A stretch of 10,336 nucleotides of DNA from JAYQPQ01 sp038145405 (lineage in GTDB: Bacteria; Pseudomonadota; Gammaproteobacteria; Pseudomonadales; GM7GCV1), in the NCBI GenBank assembly GCA_038145405.1, contig JAYQPQ010000061.1, positions 1 to 10,336 of the forward strand, given 5' to 3'. Positions 1 to 6,658 of this stretch are shown here, in pieces; within the stretch, counting starts at the first letter, position 1, and each line of letters opens with the position of its first letter. The notes beneath the pieces were generated by a model. It searched no databases. It had not been told where the DNA came from and worked only from the letters and a program-made list of their open reading frames with translations. The position numbers and the translations under genes are program-made.

Positions 1-69
1 GACTATTATCGGGCTCAGGTGTATCTGGAGCCCTATCCATCCGAACTGGGCCTGCGCAACGAGATATAG
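1..69 (+). CDS. Possible C-terminal end of an unidentified protein (partial)
   Basis: Frame 1 is open from the window edge for 22 codons and ends at TAG (67-69). The peptide is a plausible charged protein tail (it begins DYYRAQVYLEP) with ordinary codon use for this window. It is too short for me to name a family. Frame 2 is also open from the edge, to position 412, but its translation is rich in Cys, Trp and Ser and its last part runs antisense to the YdeI tail, so frame 1 is the better candidate. No terminator hairpin with a T-run follows the stop. Confidence 0.35.
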   Translation, partial: DYYRAQVYLEPYPSELGLRNEI

Positions 70-299
70 AGAAGCGTCCCTGCCTTGCTCTAGCTTTGTT
101 AAATCCCTCCTCGAAATGCACATTTACTCAACGGTAAACCCCGCATTGTCATCGGAATTTGTCTCGCTAGAGCTTCGCAGGATCGCTTCTATCTTAGAGA
201 AAGGGGCTTTACCAAGGTCAGACCAACAATTCCGCACGCCGGGGGTGGCTTCGCATCGGTTTGCTGTCGCGCCGGAGCGACCGGAAAACGCCGCTGATT
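70..299. other. Intergenic stretch, no gene supported
   Basis: About 230 bases separate the tail at the left edge from the end of the YdeI-like gene. Open frames exist on both strands, but their translations have no recognisable motif and lean to Cys, Trp and Arg as random GC-rich frames do. One short inverted repeat is visible (GTCGC at 266-270 pairing with GCGAC at 277-281). It has no T-run on either strand, so I do not call it a terminator. Confidence 0.5.
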
Positions 300-941
300 C
301 TAGCGACCGATTTTCTTGGGGTAGTTGTCGTCCAGGCCCTTGCTGGCAAGAATCAACGGAGTACATTTCTCGACTCTGGCCGTGCGAGTTGCGGTTTGCT
401 TGGGCTGGGTGATATGCAGGATCTAGGCGCGTTGCCGCCCGGGTGTCAGCGAGAAAAATGCCTCGCGGAGTTTCGCATCGGCGTCTAGGCGTGTCTGAAG
501 TTGTTCGGGTATAGGTTCCAGGTTCTTTTTGAATTCCACTTTCCGCCCGGCTTTCTCGACCTCAATAGCCTGTTGAATACAGACGTTGATTTGCGGTGCC
601 AACTGCTCGATCTCGGCGAGACGTGTAAAGCGGATCTGGCGCGCGGCCTGTGAGCTTTCTCCAGGCGAGGTCAGAATGCCGTCGAGATCCTGCAGCAGTG
701 AACCCTTGAAAAAGGCCAGGGCACAGTAGTCCTTGAACGCACAAATCATAACCACATTGGCGCCCTGCCAGGTGTAACAGGGCTTGCTCCATTTCAACTC
801 TTCGGTGAGTTCGGTGCCCTGCAGAATGCTGCGCAGTTTGGCCAGTTCAGCGCGCCAGCTCTGCACCTTGCAAGCAGGCTTGGCGAACTTTTCGCAGCGG
901 CCGCAGCCTTGGGTGAAATAGGTCTCCAGGCTTTGGATCAT
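300..941 (-). pseudogene. YdeI/DUF1801-family protein gene interrupted by an in-frame amber codon
   Basis: The ATG at 941 opens 172 codons that end at TAG (423-425). The N-terminal part carries the CGRC motif (Cys13, Cys16), then ELKWSKPCYTW and the DYCALAFFKG block typical of DUF1801/YdeI proteins. The frame stops directly after LTPGRQRA. Family members, as I recall them, have a Tyr there and continue into a basic tail. Reading on in the same frame gives ILHITQPKQ, then ARVEKCTP and then KGLDD, 40 codons to a TAG at 300-302. That is the expected family C-terminus, so the gene would be 213 residues if the amber were a sense codon, probably TAC or TAT. hisB, hisH and the DEAD-box gene in this window all end in TAG, so amber is an ordinary stop here. 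No Shine-Dalgarno sequence is visible before the ATG. The molecular function of the family is not well defined. A truncated 172-residue product or a sequencing error are the alternatives. Confidence 0.8.
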
Positions 942-1009
942 GGTCGTGGGGAGTGAACCAGGAATTCGAGGAACTGTGCCAGGCCGCTGCAGCGAGTTGA
1001 ATGGCGACC

Positions 1010-1741
1010 TCAGTCCTGGTCGCAGTACTTCTGCGCTTCCGCCAAGTCCAGCGTCCCCTCGTAAATCGCCCGCCCGGTGATGGCGCCGATAATGCCTTCA
1101 TGAGCGACGGCCTTGAGGGATTTGATGTCTTCCATGTTGGTGATGCCGCCGGAGGCAATGATGGGAATGGAGGAGGCGCGACACATTTCCACCGTGGCTT
1201 CGACATTGACGCCGTTCATCATGCCGTCGCGGGCGATATCGGTGTAGATGATGGATTCGACACCGTCCTGCTCGAATTTCTTCGCCAGTTCGGTAGCGCG
1301 GATGTCGGTGACCTTCGCCCAGCCATCGGTAGCGACCAGGCCTTCCTTGGTGTCGAGGCCAACGATGATCTTGCCGGGGAAGGCCCTGCAGGCCTCGGCT
1401 ACCAATTCAGGGTTATCCACTGCGGCGGTGCCGATAATGACCCAGTTCACGCCGGCTTCGACGTAGAACTCGATGGTGGCAAGGTTGCGGATGCCGCCGC
1501 CGATCTGCACCGGTAGGCCGGGATAGTTGGAGCAGATTTCAGTGACGACATCACGGTTGACTGGCGTGCCGGCAAAGGCGCCATTGAGATCGACCACGTG
1601 CAGACGCCGCGCCCCTTCCTGCGCCCACTGGCTGGCCATGGCTACCGGGTCTTCCGAAAATACGGTGGAGTCATCCATCATGCCCTGGCGCAGGCGCACA
1701 CAGATGCCGTCTTTGAGATCGATAGCAGGGATGATCAACAT
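1010..1741 (-). CDS. hisA: HisA, phosphoribosylformimino-AICAR phosphate (ProFAR) isomerase
   Basis: HisA carries out the fourth step of histidine synthesis, an Amadori rearrangement that turns the aminoaldose ProFAR into the aminoketose PRFAR, in the cytoplasm. The 243-residue length is typical. It is a (beta/alpha)8 barrel; the two catalytic aspartates are visible as Asp8 in IPAIDLKDG and Asp130 in VGLDTKEG. The phosphate-binding loops are GGGIRN (81-86) and ASGGI (196-200), with YTDIARDG at 166-173. I chose the ATG at 1741 because MLIIPAID is the standard family N-terminus. The frame opens further upstream, to an ATG at 1813, but those 24 residues have no family match I recognise. A GGAAAAG lies just before the chosen ATG. 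The gene lies 144 bases after hisH, wide for a his operon, and may have its own promoter. hisF, the usual next gene, is missing. The call is secure. Confidence 0.97.
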   Translation of the reverse strand: MLIIPAIDLKDGICVRLRQGMMDDSTVFSEDPVAMASQWAQEGARRLHVVDLNGAFAGTPVNRDVVTEICSNYPGLPVQIGGGIRNLATIEFYVEAGVNWVIIGTAAVDNPELVAEACRAFPGKIIVGLDTKEGLVATDGWAKVTDIRATELAKKFEQDGVESIIYTDIARDGMMNGVNVEATVEMCRASSIPIIASGGITNMEDIKSLKAVAHEGIIGAITGRAIYEGTLDLAEAQKYCDQD

Positions 1742-1777
1742 GGGCTTTTCCACTTTGGCGGGCTCTAGGCGGGGCGC

Positions 1778-1783
1778 ATCATA
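1778..1783 (-). promoter_or_regulatory. Possible -10 element of a hisA promoter
   Basis: On the minus strand TATGAT (five of six bases of the consensus) sits 36 bases before the hisA ATG, which would give a leader of about 30 bases. No convincing -35 box is present: the bases about 17 upstream read GTCGCA. It matters because the long hisH-hisA gap suggests hisA may be transcribed separately. This rests on a single hexamer, so it is tentative. Confidence 0.3.
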
Positions 1784-1861
1784 CCGGACGGCGGAAAAAT
1801 TGCGACCTAGCATAGGGCCTCTTTTGATTTTCTGAGAAGTTTCGTTGCAGGCCGAATCCGT

Positions 1862-1879
1862 AAAAAAGCCGGCCCAGCT
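1862..1879 (-). terminator. Weak intrinsic terminator-like hairpin after hisH
   Basis: Reading the minus strand just past the hisH stop, AGCTG and CGGCT flank a GGC loop (1879-1867, including one G-T pair) and are followed at once by six T residues. The order of hairpin then T-run fits an intrinsic terminator, but the stem is only five pairs, so termination would probably be partial. Read-through into hisA remains likely. Confidence 0.3.
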
Positions 1880-1885
1880 ATCTGA

Positions 1886-2533
1886 CTAGCAATTCCCATT
1901 CCAGTTCAGAAAATTTTTCAGCAGTTGCAGACCGGCAGTCTGGCTTTTCTCCGGGTGGAACTGGGTGGCGAGGAGGTTGGGAACGGCCAAAGCTGAAACA
2001 AAATCAACACCATAGTTGGTAATGCCGGCCACCTGGCTGGCAGCAACTGCTTGCACCGCGTAGGAGTGCACGAAGTAAAAACGGCTGTCCTGGGGAATGC
2101 CTGCCCACATCGGATGATCCATCTGGTGGACCTGATTCCAGCCCATGTGCGGCACCTTGAGTCCGGTGACCCCTGCTTGGGCATGCAGTGCACCAAAAAA
2201 GTTCACGCGACCCTTGACCAGGCCCAGGCAGTCGGTGCCTTCGTTTTCTTCGCTCCAGTCCATCACCGCCTGCATGCCTACGCAGATGGCCATTACCGGC
2301 TTTTCCTTGACCTGCTCTGCCAGCAGTTGGTCGAAGCCCAGGCGACGTATCTCGTGCATGCAGTCGCGAATGGCGCCGACCCCGGGAAACAGGATGCGGT
2401 CGGCCGAGCGCACCACCTCCGCCTCCGAAGTCACCAGCACTTCGATGGTTTCACCGACGTGGATCAGCGCACTCGCAGCCGAGTGCAGGTTGCCCATGCC
2501 ATAGTCGAGTATGGCGACGCGCTGACTGGACAT
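1886..2533 (-). CDS. hisH: HisH, glutaminase subunit of imidazole glycerol phosphate synthase
   Basis: HisH hydrolyses glutamine and passes ammonia to HisF, which uses it to convert PRFAR to imidazole glycerol phosphate and AICAR. This 215-residue protein is a class I glutamine amidotransferase. The N-terminus VAILDYGMGNLHS (6-18) is typical of HisH. The oxyanion region is PGVGA (50-54). The nucleophile is Cys84 in AICVGMQ, where many homologues have GICLGMQ, and the catalytic His193 and Glu195 lie in QFHPEKS. All three triad residues are present, so the enzyme should be active. It starts 10 bases after the hisB stop with no strong Shine-Dalgarno site, which suggests translation coupled to hisB. 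Its obligate partner HisF is not in this window and must be encoded elsewhere if the pathway works. Confidence 0.97.
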   Translation of the reverse strand: MSSQRVAILDYGMGNLHSAASALIHVGETIEVLVTSEAEVVRSADRILFPGVGAIRDCMHEIRRLGFDQLLAEQVKEKPVMAICVGMQAVMDWSEENEGTDCLGLVKGRVNFFGALHAQAGVTGLKVPHMGWNQVHQMDHPMWAGIPQDSRFYFVHSYAVQAVAASQVAGITNYGVDFVSALAVPNLLATQFHPEKSQTAGLQLLKNFLNWNGNC

Positions 2534-2543
2534 GAACTTGGCT

Positions 2544-3137
2544 CTATAAGGAACCTTTGGTCGACGGCATTACCCCGCCCATGCGCGGGTCGGGTGTAAC
2601 AGCCATGCGCAGGGCGCGACCAAAGGCCTTGAAGACAGTTTCGATCTGGTGGTGCGAGTTGGCGCCGCGCAGGTTGTCGATGTGCAGGGTCACCTGGGCA
2701 TGGTTAACGAAGCCCTGGAAGAACTCGGCGAACAAATCCACATCGAAATCACCGACGCGGGGGCGAGTAAAATTGACGTGCATTTCCAGACCGGGACGGC
2801 CGGAAAAGTCGATCACCACGCGCGACAACGCCTCGTCCAACGGCACATAGGAATGGCCGTAACGAGTAATGCCCTTTTTGTCGCCAATGGCCTTGGCCAC
2901 GGCTTGCCCCAGAGTGATACCGATATCCTCCACGGTGTGGTGGTCATCGATCTCCAGATCGCCCTTGGCGGTGACTTTCAGGTCCACCAGGCCGTGGCGC
3001 GCAATCTGGTCGAGCATGTGCTCCAGGAAGGGCAGACCAGTGGCAAATTCGCCGCGGCCGGTGCCGTCCAGGTTCAGTTCGATGCTGATCTGGGTTTCGA
3101 GGGTATTGCGAGTGACCGCGGCTGTGCGCTGTGTCAT
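2544..3137 (-). CDS. hisB: HisB, imidazoleglycerol-phosphate dehydratase
   Basis: HisB removes water from imidazole glycerol phosphate to give imidazole acetol phosphate, the sixth step of histidine synthesis, using a manganese centre in a 24-subunit assembly. The 197 residues match the monofunctional enzyme; there is no fused phosphatase domain as in the Escherichia coli HisB. The metal-binding signatures are DDHHTVED (64-71) and SHHQIE (161-166), and PFLEHMLDQIARHG (36-49) is also typical. Two ATGs are possible, at 3149 and 3137. I prefer 3137: GGAG lies six bases before it, whereas it overlaps the first ATG, and the promoter in front would leave the outer ATG only a few bases of leader. 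It is the first gene of the minus-strand his block; hisH follows after 10 bases. The stop codon is TAG. Confidence 0.97.
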   Translation of the reverse strand: MTQRTAAVTRNTLETQISIELNLDGTGRGEFATGLPFLEHMLDQIARHGLVDLKVTAKGDLEIDDHHTVEDIGITLGQAVAKAIGDKKGITRYGHSYVPLDEALSRVVIDFSGRPGLEMHVNFTRPRVGDFDVDLFAEFFQGFVNHAQVTLHIDNLRGANSHHQIETVFKAFGRALRMAVTPDPRMGGVMPSTKGSL

Positions 3138-3161
3138 GCATGGCTCCAAAACAAAAAGGTT

Positions 3162-3190
3162 ATTATAGTCGGGAACCCGTCAGCTGTCCG
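3162..3190 (-). promoter_or_regulatory. Sigma70-type promoter for hisB-hisH(-hisA)
   Basis: On the minus strand the -35 hexamer CGGACA (3190-3185, four of six consensus bases) is followed after exactly 17 bases by a perfect -10 box TATAAT (3167-3162). Transcription would start near 3155, giving a leader of about 18 bases with the GGAG ribosome site before the ATG at 3137. A leader this short leaves no room for a his leader peptide and attenuator of the enterobacterial kind. Confidence 0.7.
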
Positions 3191-3202
3191 GCAATTGCAA
3201 TC

Positions 3203-5332
3203 ATGTCTATCGGTCGAGTCCTGCGAAATATTTCCATTGCCCTTAGTCTTGTCCTGCTTCTGGTCGTGGGCCTGGTGGTCTATATCCTGACCCTGGATCC
3301 GAACCAGTACCGCGACGATATTACCCGCCTGGCAGCCAGCCAGGGCATCGAATTACGTATTGACGGCGATTTGGCCTGGCGCTTTTACCCCGAGCTCTCG
3401 CTGCAGGTAAACAGCATCCACCTGGCCGGCAGCCAGCCCGAACTCGCCTACACGGCAGATGTGGGTAGCCTGGAGCTGTTGGTGGAACTCTGGCCTTTGC
3501 TGCGGCGCGAACTGCGTCTGCGCGGCCTGAACCTGGACGGCGCCCAGCTGGAATTGACCCAATTGGCGCCGCAGCTTGATGCCGAACTCCCAGCTGAGGC
3601 CCTGACAGAGGGCGCGGTTATGCCATCCGCAGACCCTAGTGCAGCGCCTGCAACTTCCGTTGATGCCACACCGCCCGCTTCCGCCCTTCCCGTGCTGGTA
3701 GCCGAGCGTATGCAGATCAGCGACGCCAGCCTGCGCATGCTGGACAGCCAGGGCGTGGAAACCCTGGCCCTGGCCGAGCTGGAAATCGAGGTCGAGAACC
3801 TCAATCTGAAAGGCGATCCGGTCCAGGTGGACGGCCGCCTGGGCGAGGTGCGTTCCGCCGGCGAAACCCTGGTAGCTCCCTTGGAGTTTGCGCTGGAGAT
3901 GAACCTGTCGCCCGAGACGATTGTGGTAAACCTCAGTCGTCTGAGTTTGCAGGCCGTTCTGAACGGCACCACCCTGCCCATTCTCAGCAGCGCCCATCTC
4001 GAAATCGACCCCGCGGCCATGTCCTTTGCCCTGCACAGCCTCGATGTGCAACTGGCAGAGCAGGCGCAGATAAGCTTTAACGGAACCGGTCAGGCTGATC
4101 CCTTGGGCTATCAGGGCCAGCTCGACCTGCAGGTGGCCAACCCGCGCGCGCTGGCAGCAGCGCTGGGCCAGAGCTTGCCGTCGATGGCGCCGGAAGCCTT
4201 GCAGCGCTTCTCTTTGCAAACCGAAGTGCAGGGTAGCGACACCCAGGTCAGTCTGACCAGCCTGCGCTGGCAACTGGACCAGTCCAACTTCCAGGGTAAC
4301 CTGCAGCTGGGGTGGGGTGAACTGAGCAGTCTGGTATTCAAGGGTCAGCTCGATCGCTTTAATCTCGATCTCTATAGCCCGCCTGCGCCGGAAACCGAAG
4401 TGGCGCAGGTGGAGGAGGCTACCGCCGGCCCGCTTGTGCCGGTACTGCCCTTTAATTTCAGCGACATCAATCTGGAAATCAGCAACCTGCAGGTGGCCGA
4501 GATTCCCATGCAGCGCGTGCATCTGGTGCTCAACGCCAATACGCGGCAAATGCGCCTGCAAGAGCTTAGTGCCGAGCTGTTTGGCGGACGCATGAATGCC
4601 AATGCGCTGCTCTATACAACGGGCGATTTACCCCATCAGTTTGAGTTCAGCGCCACGGGCATCGCCATCGACCAGTTCCTCGCAACGCGCATGGCAGAGG
4701 TGCCCTTTGCCGGCGCCGTTACCCTGCAGTTGACCGGCTTGGCCAGTGGCCTGACCAGCGCAGAGCTGGTGCCAAGTCTCGAAGCCGATGGTCGTCTGCA
4801 GGCGGCCGGCCTGGTGTTCCGCGGCCAGGATGTCGAGCAGGTGCTCTGTGATATTTCCGATCGCATCGAGCGCCGTTCGCTACAAAGCAATTACGCTGAC
4901 TGGGGCGAGGCTACCCGCTTCCAGGATGTAAATGCCAGCCTGCGTGTTGAGGATGGTGTTGCCCGGCTGACCTCGCTGCAATCCGGACTCGGCAACCTGG
5001 GTATCACCGGCCAGGGGAGCTTTAAACTGACCGATAAAAACTACCGGCTTAACCTTAGTGCACGGGTAAATGGCGAGCAGAGCAGCGTGCAGGGCTGCAC
5101 TGTGCACAGCGCCCTGCGCGAACGCGAAATTCCCCTGCAATGCGAGGGCAACGCGGCGGATTCCGAGTCGCTGCAGTGTGGCATTCCGCAGGAGTTTATG
5201 CGCTCGCTGCTGACCGGTGCACTTACCCAACAGCTATCCAACCAGCTGCTGGGTGACGACGCCACGCCGGAGGAACAAGCCAATCCGCGCAAGTTGATCG
5301 AGGGCCTACTGCGCCGCTCTCTGGGGCAGTAA
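3203..5332 (+). CDS. AsmA-family envelope protein
   Basis: This 709-residue protein belongs to the AsmA family, bridge-like proteins anchored in the inner membrane and extending into the periplasm, linked to outer-membrane assembly and phospholipid transport. One hydrophobic helix lies at residues 9-31 (ALSLVLLLVVGLVVYIL), followed by DPNQYRDDI and GIELRIDGDLAWRFYPELSL, the usual AsmA start. A Pro/Ala-rich linker spans about 127-164. The rest is strand-forming sequence ending in the conserved AsmA C-terminal region (VARLTSLQSGLGNLGITGQGS). Four cysteines cluster in the last quarter (about 549 and 631-660), where periplasmic disulfides are possible. The frame opens at 3131, but I chose the ATG at 3203 because the extra 24 residues precede the membrane anchor and would overlap the start of divergent hisB. 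No strong ribosome site is visible. Its stop overlaps the mutY start. The exact paralogue (AsmA, YhjG-like and so on) cannot be fixed, so I give no symbol. Confidence 0.9.
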   Translation: MSIGRVLRNISIALSLVLLLVVGLVVYILTLDPNQYRDDITRLAASQGIELRIDGDLAWRFYPELSLQVNSIHLAGSQPELAYTADVGSLELLVELWPLLRRELRLRGLNLDGAQLELTQLAPQLDAELPAEALTEGAVMPSADPSAAPATSVDATPPASALPVLVAERMQISDASLRMLDSQGVETLALAELEIEVENLNLKGDPVQVDGRLGEVRSAGETLVAPLEFALEMNLSPETIVVNLSRLSLQAVLNGTTLPILSSAHLEIDPAAMSFALHSLDVQLAEQAQISFNGTGQADPLGYQGQLDLQVANPRALAAALGQSLPSMAPEALQRFSLQTEVQGSDTQVSLTSLRWQLDQSNFQGNLQLGWGELSSLVFKGQLDRFNLDLYSPPAPETEVAQVEEATAGPLVPVLPFNFSDINLEISNLQVAEIPMQRVHLVLNANTRQMRLQELSAELFGGRMNANALLYTTGDLPHQFEFSATGIAIDQFLATRMAEVPFAGAVTLQLTGLASGLTSAELVPSLEADGRLQAAGLVFRGQDVEQVLCDISDRIERRSLQSNYADWGEATRFQDVNASLRVEDGVARLTSLQSGLGNLGITGQGSFKLTDKNYRLNLSARVNGEQSSVQGCTVHSALREREIPLQCEGNAADSESLQCGIPQEFMRSLLTGALTQQLSNQLLGDDATPEEQANPRKLIEGLLRRSLGQ

Positions 5333-6375
5333 TGGATTCCTTTGCCGACCGGCTGCTGGCCTGGTTCGATCGCCACGGGCGCAAGGATTTGCCCTGGCAA
5401 CACGAGCGCACGCCCTATTCGGTGTGGTTGTCAGAGATCATGCTGCAGCAGACGCAGGTGGCCACTGTCATTCCCTACTACCAGCGCTTTCTGCAGCGCT
5501 TTCCCAGTGTAAATGCGCTGGCCGATGCCTCGCTGGATGAAGTGCTCGAGCACTGGGCTGGCCTGGGCTATTACAGCAGAGCACGCAATCTGCATCGCGC
5601 GGCCCAGAACATACGCGATGACTTAAATGGCGAATTTCCGGCCGACCTGGAGCAGCTGCAATCCCTGCCTGGAGTCGGGCGCTCCACAGCCGGAGCCATT
5701 CTGGCGCAGGCCTTTGGCCAGCGTGGCGTGATTCTGGATGGCAATGTAAAACGGGTGCTGACGCGCTATGCCGGCCTACGCGACTGGCCGGGTTCTGCGG
5801 CGGCGCAGAAGCAACTCTGGCAACTGGCGGATGAACTCACACCCGATCAGCGATTGGCCGATTACACTCAGGCCATTATGGATTTGGGCGCTACGCTTTG
5901 CTCGCGCAAACCCGACTGCGGGCGCTGCCCGCTGCAGGCCCAATGTGTGGCCTGGCAGCAGAACCTGGTCACCGAGATACCGGCACGCAAGCCGGGCAAG
6001 GCCATGCCGTTGCGCGAGATTCACATGCTGGTGCTGCGCAATGCCAGGGGTGAGATACTGCTGGAGCGACGCCCGCCTACCGGAATTTGGGGCGGGCTAT
6101 GGAGCCTTCCCGAAGCCGCGCCCGACCGCGAGCAGGACAGTCTGGCATTGTTGCCAGGCCGCGCCCATAGATTGGCCCAGTTGGCGCCGCGCGAGCACCA
6201 GTTCAGCCACTTTCGCCTGCGCTTCACACCGGTGGAGTTCCTCTACGAGGAGGACGACCTGCGTTGTTTGGATTCCGATAGCCGCATTTGGTATAACAGT
6301 TCGTCGGGGAGGGCGCTGGGTATGCCGGCGCCGGTGAAAACCCTAGTGACACAGCTGACAGCAGAAGGAAGTTAA
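5332..6375 (+). CDS. mutY: MutY, adenine DNA glycosylase
   Basis: MutY removes adenine mispaired with 8-oxoguanine, which prevents G:C to T:A mutations. The 347 residues follow the family plan. Catalytic Glu35 lies in SEIMLQQTQV, the helix-hairpin-helix is LPGVGRSTAGAI (112-123) and catalytic Asp136 is in ILDGNVKRVL. A four-cysteine [4Fe-4S] motif (190-205) comes next. The C-terminal MutT-like domain, which recognises 8-oxoguanine, starts near residue 226 (EIHMLVLRNARGEILLERRP, then GIWGGLWSLPE) and includes FSHFRLRF. The cysteines are spaced C-X5-C-X2-C-X5-C, while the usual pattern is C-X6-C-X2-C-X5-C, so one residue is missing in the first loop. Both catalytic residues are intact. The ATG overlaps the asmA stop (TAATG), which points to translational coupling; yggX follows after three bases. 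Confidence 0.97.
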   Translation: MDSFADRLLAWFDRHGRKDLPWQHERTPYSVWLSEIMLQQTQVATVIPYYQRFLQRFPSVNALADASLDEVLEHWAGLGYYSRARNLHRAAQNIRDDLNGEFPADLEQLQSLPGVGRSTAGAILAQAFGQRGVILDGNVKRVLTRYAGLRDWPGSAAAQKQLWQLADELTPDQRLADYTQAIMDLGATLCSRKPDCGRCPLQAQCVAWQQNLVTEIPARKPGKAMPLREIHMLVLRNARGEILLERRPPTGIWGGLWSLPEAAPDREQDSLALLPGRAHRLAQLAPREHQFSHFRLRFTPVEFLYEEDDLRCLDSDSRIWYNSSSGRALGMPAPVKTLVTQLTAEGS

Positions 6376-6378
6376 GGC

Positions 6379-6651
6379 ATGGGGCGATTGGTGGAATGCC
6401 GCAAATACGGAAGCGAGCTGGAAGGGCTCGATTTTCCTCCTTTCCCCGGTCCCAAAGGCTTGGATATTTACACCAATGTCTCGCGCCGGGCCTGGCAGGA
6501 TTGGTTGGCCCATCAAACCACCCTGATCAACGAAAAACGTCTCAACCTGATGGACCCCAAGGACCGCGCCTATCTGGATGAACAGCGCGAACGTTTTCTC
6601 AGTGGCCAGCAGGTCGATACGGCAGAAGGATACGTTCCCCCCACAGACTGA
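6379..6651 (+). CDS. yggX: YggX, probable Fe(2+)-trafficking protein
   Basis: YggX is a small cytoplasmic protein tied to iron handling and to protection of iron-sulfur enzymes from oxidants. The 90 residues match the family in full. Cys7 (VECRKYG), the residue important in the enterobacterial protein, is present, followed by GLDFPPFPGPKG, SRRAWQDWLAHQT and the hallmark LINEKRLNLMDP. The C-terminus EGYVPP is also typical. The start lies three bases after the mutY stop, with AGAAGGAAG about ten bases ahead as ribosome site. The mutY-yggX pair is conserved in gammaproteobacteria and makes sense because MutY carries an iron-sulfur cluster. Confidence 0.97.
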   Translation: MGRLVECRKYGSELEGLDFPPFPGPKGLDIYTNVSRRAWQDWLAHQTTLINEKRLNLMDPKDRAYLDEQRERFLSGQQVDTAEGYVPPTD

Positions 6652-6658
6652 ACCCGCC

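Noticed and set aside
116..412. Plus-strand open frame of 98 codons (the frame is open from the left edge)
   Set aside because: No recognisable motif, an unnatural composition, and its last third is antisense to the conserved tail of the YdeI-like gene.
423..425. Amber codon read as a non-standard amino acid
   Set aside because: hisB, hisH and the helicase gene all end in TAG, no special element is visible after the codon, and the expected residue is an ordinary Tyr. A nonsense mutation or read error is simpler.
1742..1813. Upstream extension of hisA
   Set aside because: The 24 extra residues have no match to the family I recognise, and MLIIPAID is the standard HisA start.
3131..3202. Upstream extension of the AsmA-family gene
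   Set aside because: It would place 24 residues before the membrane anchor, overlap the hisB start and cover the hisB promoter.
3353..4561. Minus-strand open frame of 402 codons inside the AsmA gene
   Set aside because: It is rich in Gln, His and Ala with no domain I recognise, as expected from the reverse strand of a GC-rich, Leu- and Gln-rich gene. The plus frame has the membrane anchor and AsmA features.
6578..6658. Upstream extension of cfa into yggX
   Set aside because: The ATG at 6659 gives the usual family length and sits just after the yggX stop.
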